From contig JAIEPI010000116.1 in the NCBI GenBank assembly GCA_019749855.1, forward strand, positions 1-7,183: DNA of 7,183 bases. Direction: 5' to 3'. The notes beneath the pieces were generated by a model. It had not been told where the DNA came from, made no database searches, and was given only the letters and a program-made list of their open reading frames with translations. This stretch comes from Rickettsiales bacterium. Its GTDB lineage: Bacteria > Pseudomonadota > Alphaproteobacteria > Rickettsiales > UBA998. The number at the start of each line of letters is the position of its first letter. Position 1 is the first letter of the stretch. The position numbers were made by a program, and so were the translations under genes. Below are positions 1 to 6,334 of this stretch, piece after piece.

Positions 1-1
1 A

Positions 2-154
2 ATAGCCCGAAATAACCCGTGGGCAAAATCATGGAATGCCGTGGCAACCACGCCTGTTGATAGCCATCAGGCAACACCACCCAAAGCCATGACATGGGCG
101 GCGCGCGTGACACCCAAGCATGAGACTGCTCTGCCGGACATGCCAGGCCATTAA
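2..154 (+). CDS. possible C-terminal end of an unidentified gene (partial, 5' end outside window)
   Basis: An open frame enters from the left edge and ends at a TAA at 152-154, giving 50 visible residues ending in DMPGH. The composition is rich in Ala, Pro, Thr and His, looks disordered, and shows no motif I recognise. GC content by codon position is nearly flat, so it does not favour coding. A minus-strand frame also stays open across the first ~100 bases, which weakens the call. The stop lies 91 nt before sodB and inside the first of the repeated boxes near the sodB promoter. It may be the tail of a real gene or chance open sequence; no function is proposed. Confidence 0.3.
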   Translation: MARNNPWAKSWNAVATTPVDSHQATPPKAMTWAARVTPKHETALPDMPGH

Positions 155-200
155 TCACCGTATGGTGCGTTTAGGCACTTGAATTTATGGTGCAATCACC
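153..200 (+). promoter_or_regulatory. repeated box pairs overlapping the sodB promoter (possible operator)
   Basis: The 7-mer AATCACC occurs at 153-159 and 194-200. The 8-mer TATGGTGC occurs at 161-168 and 186-193. The first pair reads AATCACC then TATGGTGC, the second TATGGTGC then AATCACC, so each forms a small dyad with CACC and GGTG halves. The second dyad fills the spacer between the candidate -35 and -10 of sodB, where a bound regulator could block polymerase. It does not look like a typical Fur box. The regulator is unknown. Confidence 0.3.
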
Positions 201-206
201 TACATT
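179..206 (+). promoter_or_regulatory. candidate sigma70-type promoter of sodB
   Basis: TTGAAT (179-184) and TACATT (201-206) are separated by 16 nt and sit about 40 nt upstream of the sodB start, in an otherwise gene-free stretch. The -35 matches TTGACA at the TTGA core and the -10 keeps TA...T. The hexamers and spacing closely resemble the better promoter in front of rpmG. Assignment is by eye; no start site is known. Confidence 0.45.
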
Positions 207-245
207 ACCCCCCAGTCATTTAATGAATCGCCAATGGAGAGATAC

Positions 246-872
246 ATGGCCTTTACCCTACCCGCCCTGCCCTATGCAATGGATGCACTTGAGCCGAACC
301 TGAGCAAAGAAACGCTCGAGTTTCACCATGGCAAGCATCACAACGCCTATGTGGTAAAACTGAATGAACTAGTGGCTGGTTCACCGATGGAGGCCATGAG
401 CCTTGAGGATATTATTAAAAAAACGGCTGGCTCCACCGATGCAAAAGAGCAGGGCATTTTCAATAATGCCGCGCAAATCTGGAATCACACGTTCTATTGG
501 CACTGCATGGCCCCCAAGGCCGGTGGCAAGCCTGAAGGTGAATTGGCCAGCCGCATTAATGCCGAATTTGGCTCATACGAAAAATTCGTTGAGGCTTTCA
601 AAAACGCTGGCATCACGCAGTTTGGCAGTGGCTGGGCGTGGCTGATCCTTGATAAGTCAGGAAAATTAGCCATTCGTAAAACACCCAACGCCGATCTGCC
701 CATGGCACATGGGGAAGTGGCCTTGCTGACGATGGATGTGTGGGAGCACGCCTATTACATTGACTATCGTAACAAGCGTCCAGACTATATCGACACCTTC
801 CTCGGCAAGCTCGTCAACTGGGCGTTTGTCGCAGAAAATCTTGAGAAATCAAATGAGGCAAAAGCGGCTTAG
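246..872 (+). CDS. sodB: superoxide dismutase [Fe]
   Basis: This 208-residue enzyme should convert superoxide to oxygen and hydrogen peroxide in the cytoplasm using one iron atom. The N-terminal helical hairpin domain carries FHHGKHHNAYV (26-36), and FNNAAQIWNHTFYW lies at 72-85. The C-terminal alpha/beta domain has FGSGWAWL (126-133) and DVWEHAYYIDYRNKRP (164-179). The metal ligands expected for the family are all present: His27, His81, Asp164 and His168. Gln77 in the AAQ.WNH motif favours the iron type. Compared with my recollection of the E. coli protein, there are about 7 extra residues before FNNAAQ (around 62-69), as I recall for alphaproteobacterial forms. An in-frame ATG exists at 234, but GGAGA at 236-240 is a good ribosome binding site 5 nt before the ATG at 246, so I chose 246. 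The gene stands alone between its own promoter and a terminator. Confidence 0.96.
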   Translation: MAFTLPALPYAMDALEPNLSKETLEFHHGKHHNAYVVKLNELVAGSPMEAMSLEDIIKKTAGSTDAKEQGIFNNAAQIWNHTFYWHCMAPKAGGKPEGELASRINAEFGSYEKFVEAFKNAGITQFGSGWAWLILDKSGKLAIRKTPNADLPMAHGEVALLTMDVWEHAYYIDYRNKRPDYIDTFLGKLVNWAFVAENLEKSNEAKAA

Positions 873-890
873 TTCTCTTTGCCACCATTT

Positions 891-923
891 AAAAAAAGGC
901 GGCTTGCGGGCCGCCTTTTTTTT
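891..923. terminator. bidirectional intrinsic terminator between sodB and the Mth938-family gene
   Basis: A perfect GC stem (GGCGGC at 898-903, GCCGCC at 910-915) closes a 6-nt loop. It is preceded by seven A and followed by eight T, and the A and T tracts can extend the stem. Because both flanks are homopolymeric, it works in either direction. It lies 18 nt after the sodB stop and 32 nt past the stop of the converging minus-strand gene, so it should end both transcripts. Confidence 0.93.
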
Positions 924-955
924 GCTCCGATTTTGTCGTGACTATTTTATCGTGA

Positions 956-1330
956 CTACAAGGCCATCAGCGCTGCCGCGACTCGGCGCTCCTCAGCAAG
1001 CAAAACATTGAAAGTGCGCACCGCGGCACCTGTGTCCATCGCATCAATGGTGATGTGAAGTTTACGTAGCCTGTCCCTGAGTAACGGCGGAACAAAGAGG
1101 GAAGATTTGCCTCCGCCAATAATCAGCAAATCAATCTGCGCGGCATATGTTTCGATCAATGCTAAATCTTCCAAACACAGGGAGGGCGCAGCGGCCATCT
1201 GCCATGAGAATGTTTGATCCGGCAATACAATCACCGGACCGACATATTCCTTTTGTGCAATCTTAAAACCGCCGCCACCGTAGCTTTGAATCAGCTGACG
1301 TGTCTCTGAGAGGAGCGGAGTAATATCCAT
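956..1330 (-). CDS. Mth938/DUF498 domain-containing protein
   Basis: This 124-residue protein matches the Mth938-like family (DUF498, PF04430), to which the mitochondrial complex I assembly factor NDUFAF3 belongs. Visible hallmarks are IQSYGGGGFKI (14-24), a DLLIIGGGK strand-turn (67-75) and the C-terminal DAMDTGAAVRTFNVLLAEER (96-115). There is no signal peptide or membrane segment, so it should be cytoplasmic. Its biochemical role in bacteria is not established, and a link to respiratory complex assembly is only an analogy. It follows secD with 6 nt between and no clear Shine-Dalgarno, suggesting translation is coupled to secD termination. It lies in the same reading frame as secD. In Alphaproteobacteria, as I recall, this gene commonly follows secF, which is missing here. 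Confidence 0.88.
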   Translation of the reverse strand: MDITPLLSETRQLIQSYGGGGFKIAQKEYVGPVIVLPDQTFSWQMAAAPSLCLEDLALIETYAAQIDLLIIGGGKSSLFVPPLLRDRLRKLHITIDAMDTGAAVRTFNVLLAEERRVAAALMAL

Positions 1331-1336
1331 GAATAT

Positions 1337-2923
1337 CTATAGCGGAATACTGCGTGGCCGCATGGTGTGAATCCACAATGCAATCAGCATGCGTGTCACC
1401 ATGATCGCAGAAAACATTGAGCTGAGAATGCCCACCGTCAGTGTGACGGCAAACCCTTTAATAGAACCCGTACCGAAGCTAAAGAGCAGGGCCGCCGCAA
1501 TCAATGTGGTGATATTGGAATCCATGATCGTCGCAAAGGCCGCTTTAAAACCACTATTCACAGCGGAAGCCGGACTGCGGCCACGATGCGCTTCTTCCCG
1601 AATGCGCTCAAAGATTAGCACATTCGCATCCACCGCCATACCGAAGGTGAGTACAATACCAGCAATCCCGGGCAAGGTGAGCGTTGCCTGAAACCAGGCC
1701 AGCGCGCCGAGCAGCATCACGATATTGACCAGCAGTGCCATGCTGGCAAAAATGCCGAGCAGCCCATAGCTTAGCAGCATAAAACCAACCACTGCCACCA
1801 GTCCGATTAAGGAGGCTCTTTTTCCCGCCTCAATAGAATCATTGCCAAGACTCGGCCCCACACTGCGCTCTTCAACGATTTTTAATGGCGCAGGCAGTGC
1901 ACCGGCACGCAATAGCAGCGCCAGATTATTGGCACTCTCCACCGTAAAGCTACCACTGATGATACCACTGCCATTCAGAATAGGCGTGTTGATACGTGGC
2001 GCCGTAATCACCTTATCATCGAGAACAATGGCAAAGGGACGCCCCACATTTTTCTGGGTGATTTCGCCGAATTTTTTAGCACCAATAGAATTAAACTGAA
2101 ACGACACCACGGGCTGGCCATCCTGATAGGATGCATTCGCGCCGGTGAGCATTTCGCCACTCAGCTCCACTTTATTATAGACCGGATAGCGATACGGCTG
2201 ACCATCGGAGAGACGCTGTGAAATATCGTCCGAAGGCAACAAGCGTGTACCCAGCGGCACACGTCCTGCGAGGACTTGCTCAGGTGTCGCATTCATATTG
2301 ACGAGATGAAAGGTCATTTTCGCCGTAGTGCCCAGTATCTCTTTTAACTGCGCAGGATCAGACAAACCCGGTACTTGCAATAAAATACGCTTATCACCCT
2401 GACGCTGAATAATCGGCTCCTTGGTGCCCGTTTCATTCACGCGACGACTGACGATCTCAATGGATTGCTCAATAAGTTGCTGGCGTTTCGCGCGCTTCGC
2501 CATGTCACTCAGAGATATACTGACGGCACCAGCATTCTCAGAAACATCATAATCCGTTCCCAACTTGCCACGCAGATCATCGAGCGAGCCACCACGACTC
2601 TCCGCATGCTCTGGCAATGAAAAACGCACGCTGTCAGCAGTAACCTCAAAATCACGATAACCTAGCTTTATCTCGCGCAGGGCGGTGCGAATCTCTGTAC
2701 GCAGATTCTCACGCTGCTCACGGAAATAACTATCGAAATCGACTTCCAGCAACAAATGTGAGCCGCCGCGCAAATCTAGCCCCAGATTCAGCGTCATATC
2801 CTGCGCCGACGCTGGCAAATGACGACGCGCCTCAGGTGATAAGAATGTTGGAAGCGTAAAGTAAGTGAAAAGCAGCGTCACGAACAGGACGGTCAGACTT
2901 TTCCAAAGCGGGAAATCAGGCAT
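1337..2923 (-). CDS. secD: protein translocase subunit SecD
   Basis: SecD works with SecF as an accessory of the SecYEG channel, using the proton gradient to help pull exported proteins across the inner membrane. The 528-residue product has one N-terminal membrane helix (about 8-26), then the signature GLDLRGG (48-54) opening the large periplasmic P1 region. A C-terminal block of five helices runs from about 371 to 518 and carries the family motif DANVLIFERIREE (432-444), with the conserved membrane Asp. Length and order fit a stand-alone SecD, not a SecDF fusion. I chose the ATG at 2923 (MPDFPLWKS), which aligns with known SecD N-termini. A GTG two codons upstream at 2929 is possible. Neither has a clear ribosome binding site. 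A 293-nt gap separates it from yajC and there is no secF downstream. A weak local promoter is listed separately. Confidence 0.96.
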   Translation of the reverse strand: MPDFPLWKSLTVLFVTLLFTYFTLPTFLSPEARRHLPASAQDMTLNLGLDLRGGSHLLLEVDFDSYFREQRENLRTEIRTALREIKLGYRDFEVTADSVRFSLPEHAESRGGSLDDLRGKLGTDYDVSENAGAVSISLSDMAKRAKRQQLIEQSIEIVSRRVNETGTKEPIIQRQGDKRILLQVPGLSDPAQLKEILGTTAKMTFHLVNMNATPEQVLAGRVPLGTRLLPSDDISQRLSDGQPYRYPVYNKVELSGEMLTGANASYQDGQPVVSFQFNSIGAKKFGEITQKNVGRPFAIVLDDKVITAPRINTPILNGSGIISGSFTVESANNLALLLRAGALPAPLKIVEERSVGPSLGNDSIEAGKRASLIGLVAVVGFMLLSYGLLGIFASMALLVNIVMLLGALAWFQATLTLPGIAGIVLTFGMAVDANVLIFERIREEAHRGRSPASAVNSGFKAAFATIMDSNITTLIAAALLFSFGTGSIKGFAVTLTVGILSSMFSAIMVTRMLIALWIHTMRPRSIPL

Positions 2924-2949
2924 GAGCACTCACAAGTCAGAATCGTGCG

Positions 2950-2977
2950 AACATAACCAATACGAAGATAAAACCAA
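2950..2977 (-). promoter_or_regulatory. weak candidate promoter upstream of secD
   Basis: On the minus strand TTGGTT (2977-2972) and TATGTT (2955-2950) are 16 nt apart, about 27 nt before the secD ATG, in an AT-rich stretch. An overlapping alternative is TTGAAT (2991-2986) with TATCTT (2970-2965) at 15 nt. Both are partial matches. The long gap after yajC makes an internal promoter plausible, but the region may simply be read through from upstream. Confidence 0.2.
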
Positions 2978-3020
2978 AGACATATATTCAAAAGGTATCG
3001 CCTTAGTTTAAATATCATTG

Positions 3021-3104
3021 TCATTCCCATGATAAGCTGGAATCCAGAGGTTATTTCGCTCCAGAGCGCGCGGCTTGCTGGATTCCCGCTTATCATGGGA
3101 ATGA
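3021..3104. repeat. inverted-repeat (REP/MITE-like) element between yajC and secD
   Basis: The arms at 3021-3047 and 3078-3104 are inverted copies, identical at 26 of 27 positions (the difference is at 3039 versus 3086). They enclose 30 nt. Each arm is itself an imperfect palindrome built as TCATTCCC, a short centre, then GGAATCCAG. This is the pattern of dispersed palindromic repeats I recall in several proteobacterial genomes, with ATGATAAGC as the centre. The right arm also holds a small dyad, TTATCAT (3090-3096) and ATGATAA (3101-3107). Transcribed as part of the operon, it would form a long hairpin between yajC and secD. No T-tract follows on the minus strand, so it is not a standard intrinsic terminator. 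It accounts for most of the non-AT-rich part of the 2924-3216 gap, where I see no gene. Confidence 0.85.
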
Positions 3105-3216
3105 TAAAGGAAAAGAGATGTTGTCACAGAAGCGTGCAGATATGCTGCGAAAATTCAAAGTGAGGCATGACCATTTGAGTGACATCTTATGATGGGCTAA
3201 AAGATGTAGCCAATCA

Positions 3217-3612
3217 TCAGTTGTCGTTTGCCACCTGCTTGATGGCTGCTTTTGTTTTGGTTTTTTGCGCTGGCGAGTCGGATACATCCGCCACCACACT
3301 GAGAATCGAGGAACGAAGGACTTCAATAATCACGCCCTCAGCAATCTGAAGATGCAGCATTGTCTCAGCATCCGCTTTCGTAATCGTACCGAGAATACCA
3401 CCCCCCGTCACCACACGGTCACCCTTCTTGAGGGCGGATACCATGCCTTGATGCTCTTTCGCGCGGCGCTGTTGTGGGCGAATTAACAGAAAGTAGAAAA
3501 CCGCCAGCACCAGAATAAAGGGAAGAAAGCTGGCAAGCCCACCTTGTGCTGAGGATGCGCCTGCCTCCAAAGCGGGCGCCGCTGCCAGAGCATCAGAAAT
3601 AAATGAAACCAT
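3217..3612 (-). CDS. yajC: Sec translocon accessory subunit YajC
   Basis: YajC is a small inner-membrane protein that associates with SecDF and YidC at the Sec channel. The 131-residue product has an Ala-rich N-terminus, one membrane helix (about 28-44) ending in the family signature RPQQRRAKEHQ (45-55), and a cytoplasmic domain with LKKGDRVVTGGGILGTI (61-77). The tail after 110 is Lys/Ala/Asn-rich and probably disordered. It is slightly longer than the ~110 residues of the E. coli protein, mainly through N- and C-terminal extensions. Its ATG shares one base with the rpmG stop (TAATG), and no strong Shine-Dalgarno is seen, so translation is probably coupled to rpmG. The next gene downstream is secD, after 293 nt instead of the usual short gap. 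Confidence 0.95.
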   Translation of the reverse strand: MVSFISDALAAAPALEAGASSAQGGLASFLPFILVLAVFYFLLIRPQQRRAKEHQGMVSALKKGDRVVTGGGILGTITKADAETMLHLQIAEGVIIEVLRSSILSVVADVSDSPAQKTKTKAAIKQVANDN

Positions 3613-3779
3613 TACTTAAGCTTCGTTTCTTTGAATTCCACGTGCTTTCTGGCGATAGGATCATATTTTTTGAACGCCAGTTTTTCTGGGTATTTACGCG
3701 GATTGCGTTTTTTCACGTAGAAAAAACCTGTACCCGCGGTGCTCTCGAGTTTGAGCAATATCGTGTTTTTCTTGGCCAT
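3612..3779 (-). CDS. rpmG: 50S ribosomal protein L33 (zinc-independent form)
   Basis: A 55-residue basic protein beginning MAKKNTILLKLEST and ending HVEFKETKLK reads from an ATG at 3779 to a TAA at 3614-3612. It contains STAGTGFFYVKKRNPRK (13-29) and KLAFKKYDPIARKHV (34-48), typical of bacterial L33 of the large subunit near the tRNA exit site. It has no cysteines, so it is the C-minus form without a zinc site. AGGT at 3791-3788 lies 8 nt before the ATG as a ribosome binding site. It is the first gene after the promoter at 3841-3814, and its stop codon overlaps the yajC start by one base. L33 upstream of yajC is not an arrangement I recall as common. Confidence 0.96.
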   Translation of the reverse strand: MAKKNTILLKLESTAGTGFFYVKKRNPRKYPEKLAFKKYDPIARKHVEFKETKLK

Positions 3780-3813
3780 GGTCAGCTACCTGTAGCAAAA
3801 TTTAGAGGCGCAG

Positions 3814-3841
3814 AATGTAGCGGCAACTCCCCATATGTCAA
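3814..3841 (-). promoter_or_regulatory. sigma70-type promoter of the rpmG-yajC(-secD-Mth938) operon
   Basis: On the minus strand a perfect TTGACA (3841-3836) is followed after 16 nt by TACATT (3819-3814). Transcription should begin near 3807, giving a leader of about 28 nt before rpmG. This is the strongest promoter-like sequence in the window and lies in the 174-nt gap between rpmG and the upstream membrane-protein gene. It suits a highly expressed ribosomal-protein gene. No operator or riboswitch is apparent in the short leader. Confidence 0.65.
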
Positions 3842-3953
3842 GCGCTAGAGTGATTGAAACAGCGATTTTATCACTTGAGAGACAAAAAAGATCTCCATGC
3901 TATCAATTAGAACAATCCATTGAATAATATAAGCCTAATGGACAAGTGTGCCA

Positions 3954-4880
3954 CTAAGTTCTCAAAAGCGGTGACAACGGAAGAAGAGGATTTTTTTCCT
4001 CTTGCTGATTACCACGCTGCGATAACCATCGCGTACAATAAATGCCTGGCAGCGAAGAGAAAGCCGTCACAGCAAAATAACATAATGAGAGCGAAACACC
4101 TAACTCAGGATCCACAGGCATAGAGGAGAACTGGCTCAGATACGCAGCGCCGTAGAAGAAAGTTGCCTCACGAATGCCCAGCCCTCCAACCGTGAAGGGC
4201 AGCAGGCCCAAAATAGCCGCAACGAGGAATAGCAACAGATAATCCATCACATGGTGACCAGCATGCATCGCAAAAAGCAAAAAGGCAGCCGCTAACAGCG
4301 CCATGGCCTGCACTCCCAGCGAGTAGCGAAAGGCGCCCCAGGTGACATTGGGTTTTTCCTTGAGAAACCGAGCGGCACAAAAGCGATAGATGGCAAAAGT
4401 AGCGATAGCGAATAACAATGAAAGAAGTACCTTAATGCCCCATGAAACGGACGTAAAAACAATGCATGAACATAGGGTCATGAACAGGAGCATGGCCAGC
4501 AAACCATTGGCGCGGTTAGATAATTGAATGCGAATGCCTTGCAAAACAGGAAAGGCCGAGGATTTCTTTAACAGATAGACTTTGTAAGCATCGCCCCCCA
4601 CGCCGCCTGGCAGCAACAGATTATAAAACATACCGGCGTAATTGAGGGCCAGCGCATAACGCTGGGTCATGGGGATACCCGCCTGTTCATAATAGTAACG
4701 CAAGCGGGCTGCACTGAACCATTGTGAGACATTAAACGCGATAAGCACGGAAACGATGACAAATGGCGGCAGTGTCGAGATGAAATGTCCAATTCGACCA
4801 ACCTCAGCACGGCTAAGCACAAAGGCGATCAACGCCAGAGCAAAACTGTATTTTGCAAATGAAAACAGATGTTTTTTCAT
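3954..4880 (-). CDS. integral membrane protein, lysylphosphatidylglycerol synthase TM region/UPF0104 family
   Basis: This 308-residue protein is almost entirely hydrophobic, with about seven or eight membrane helices (roughly 8-24, 38-56, 125-144, 147-166, 186-206, 210-230, 262-282, plus a short segment near 80-91). Two glycine-rich motifs of the family are clear: NLLLPGGVGGDAYK (87-100) and LLPFTVGGLGIREATFFYG (226-244). The family (PF03706) covers the flippase-like membrane part of MprF and many stand-alone proteins thought to handle lipids or lipid-linked sugars. There is no catalytic lysyl-transferase domain here, so lysylphosphatidylglycerol synthesis itself should not be assumed. The substrate is unknown. 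AGGA at 4891-4888 sits 7 nt before the ATG. The gene starts 26 nt after the photolyase stop, so the two are likely co-transcribed. The C-terminal tail after 286 is polar and probably cytoplasmic. No terminator is visible after it. Confidence 0.87.
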   Translation of the reverse strand: MKKHLFSFAKYSFALALIAFVLSRAEVGRIGHFISTLPPFVIVSVLIAFNVSQWFSAARLRYYYEQAGIPMTQRYALALNYAGMFYNLLLPGGVGGDAYKVYLLKKSSAFPVLQGIRIQLSNRANGLLAMLLFMTLCSCIVFTSVSWGIKVLLSLLFAIATFAIYRFCAARFLKEKPNVTWGAFRYSLGVQAMALLAAAFLLFAMHAGHHVMDYLLLFLVAAILGLLPFTVGGLGIREATFFYGAAYLSQFSSMPVDPELGVSLSLCYFAVTAFSSLPGIYCTRWLSQRGNQQEEKNPLLPLSPLLRT

Positions 4881-4906
4881 TCCGCTATCCTAGCATCAGC
4901 GACATA

Positions 4907-6334
4907 TCAGGCAACTATTTTAAACATCTCTAAAGCAGCAATACGCGCGTCAGAATGATTAACAATGGGGTTGGGATAGATATTTTCGCTGAGATTCTCC
5001 CACGGCTTGAATATTTTTTTTCCAGCCAGCGCCTTAAGTTCGGGCACATAGCGACGAATATATTCTCCATCGGGATCAAAATTGATGGATTGCGTGATCG
5101 GATTAAAAATCCTGAAATAGGGTTGTGCATCTGTTCCCGTAGAGGCCGCCCACTGCCAGCCACCCACATTGGATGCAAGATCGTAATCCATTAAATATTG
5201 GGCAAAATGCTCTTCGCCCAACCGCCAGTCAATTTGCAGATGTTTCGTTAAGAAACTAGCAACCACCATGCGTGCACGGTTGTGCATCCATCCTGTGTGC
5301 CATAACTGCCGCATGGCCGCATCGACCAACGGATAGCCTGTCTGCCCACTCTGCCAAGCCTTAAATTGGACGGGATCGTTTTTCCATGCAAGCGTACCGC
5401 GATATTTAGCCATAAACTCCAGCTGCACGGTTTCAGGATAATGAAATAAGATCATGGCGTAAAAGTCACGCCACACTAATTCATTGATCCAACTGTTAGC
5501 ACGGGGCTTGTTCCATGCGGCACGCGCACATTCGCGGATGGAAACCAATCCAAAACGCAGGTAAGGCGACAAAGCACTGGTGCCGTCCTGCGCTACCATG
5601 TTGCGTTGTGAGCTATAATACTCGAGGGGAGAACGTATAAAACGTGACAAACGCTCATGGCCGTCATTTGTTGGCCAAAGCGACATATCCGCGCGTCGAT
5701 AGCCAATCTGCTCCAGCAATCCGTCCAGACCACGCCCTAAATCCAGCACCTTCAAGCCCGCCGCCATCGCGTGTTGCGATAAATTGTCTGCACTGGCATA
5801 ACGACCGTGATCCTCGACCACGCGCTCTGCCAAGTCTTCGGGCTTAAGCGCAGCATGCCACGCCTTCGCATAAGGTGTAAAAACATGGTAGGGGGTGCCA
5901 TCTTTTTTGAGAACTTTGCCGCCATGCTGCAGCCAGCAATCTTTGACGAGCGAAAATTGTGTACTTGCTCCCAGTGCCGCCAACACATCAGCGTCCCTCT
6001 TGCGCGTATCGGCTTCTATATCTGCAGCCGCCACTATCGTGCTTGCTTCCAGCACCGCTGCCAGTTTCGGCATAACCTTGGTAGCATGACCATGCAGCAC
6101 AAGCATAGCTCCACCGCGCTGACGCAGGGTTGCATCCATATCCAGCAAGGTTTGTGCAATAAAGGTAAGGCGGCGATCCTGCGGATTGGAAAACCGCTGA
6201 AGTATTTCGGCGTCAAATACAAATACTGGCTGAATCTCTCCATCCAGCTTAAGTGCGTGATGCAATGCGGCATGATCATGCAAGCGCAGGTCACGGCGCA
6301 TCCACACGATATTAAGCAGTTTATTGATTGGCAT
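4907..6334 (-). CDS. phrB: deoxyribodipyrimidine photolyase (class I CPD photolyase)
   Basis: The 475-residue enzyme repairs UV-induced cyclobutane pyrimidine dimers using blue light and reduced FAD. The N-terminal alpha/beta antenna domain starts NIVWMRRDLRLHDHAAL (8-24). The helical FAD domain shows TSALSPYLRFGLVSIREC (252-269), NELVWRDFYAMI (284-295), WMHNRARMVVASFL (349-362) and GGWQWAASTGTDAQPYFRIF (391-410). By alignment with E. coli PhrB from memory, the electron-transfer Trp triad is W327, W370 and W393. The flavin-facing Asn of CPD photolyases is N389, and the lesion-contacting residues E285, W288, N352, R353, M356 and W395 are kept. The antenna-binding Asn-Glu pair of E. coli corresponds to Asp109-Thr110. 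I chose the ATG at 6334; a TTG at 6364 would add ten atypical residues. Neither has a clear ribosome binding site. It heads a likely two-gene unit with the downstream membrane protein and is divergent from the ATPase gene. Confidence 0.95.
   Translation of the reverse strand: MPINKLLNIVWMRRDLRLHDHAALHHALKLDGEIQPVFVFDAEILQRFSNPQDRRLTFIAQTLLDMDATLRQRGGAMLVLHGHATKVMPKLAAVLEASTIVAAADIEADTRKRDADVLAALGASTQFSLVKDCWLQHGGKVLKKDGTPYHVFTPYAKAWHAALKPEDLAERVVEDHGRYASADNLSQHAMAAGLKVLDLGRGLDGLLEQIGYRRADMSLWPTNDGHERLSRFIRSPLEYYSSQRNMVAQDGTSALSPYLRFGLVSIRECARAAWNKPRANSWINELVWRDFYAMILFHYPETVQLEFMAKYRGTLAWKNDPVQFKAWQSGQTGYPLVDAAMRQLWHTGWMHNRARMVVASFLTKHLQIDWRLGEEHFAQYLMDYDLASNVGGWQWAASTGTDAQPYFRIFNPITQSINFDPDGEYIRRYVPELKALAGKKIFKPWENLSENIYPNPIVNHSDARIAALEMFKIVA

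Noticed and set aside
1..104. Minus-strand frame running out of the left edge
   Set aside because: Its content is Trp/Pro-rich with no known motif or ribosome binding site, and it competes with the plus-strand frame; neither strand is convincing, and only the plus-strand frame with its stop is listed.
3182..3207. Hairpin just after yajC (ACATCTT at 3182-3188 with AAGATGT at 3201-3207)
   Set aside because: The stem is AT-rich with a 12-nt loop and no T-tract follows on the minus strand, so it is not a convincing terminator.
3093..3326. Short minus-strand frames through the yajC-secD gap (3093-3326 and 2893-3096)
   Set aside because: They run through the inverted repeat and overlap yajC or secD ends in the wrong frame, with no ribosome binding site and no family resemblance.
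3984..4003. Hairpin AAGAGGA / TCCTCTT with a T6 loop
   Set aside because: It lies inside the 3' coding end of the membrane protein and has no T-tract after it on the minus strand; likely incidental.
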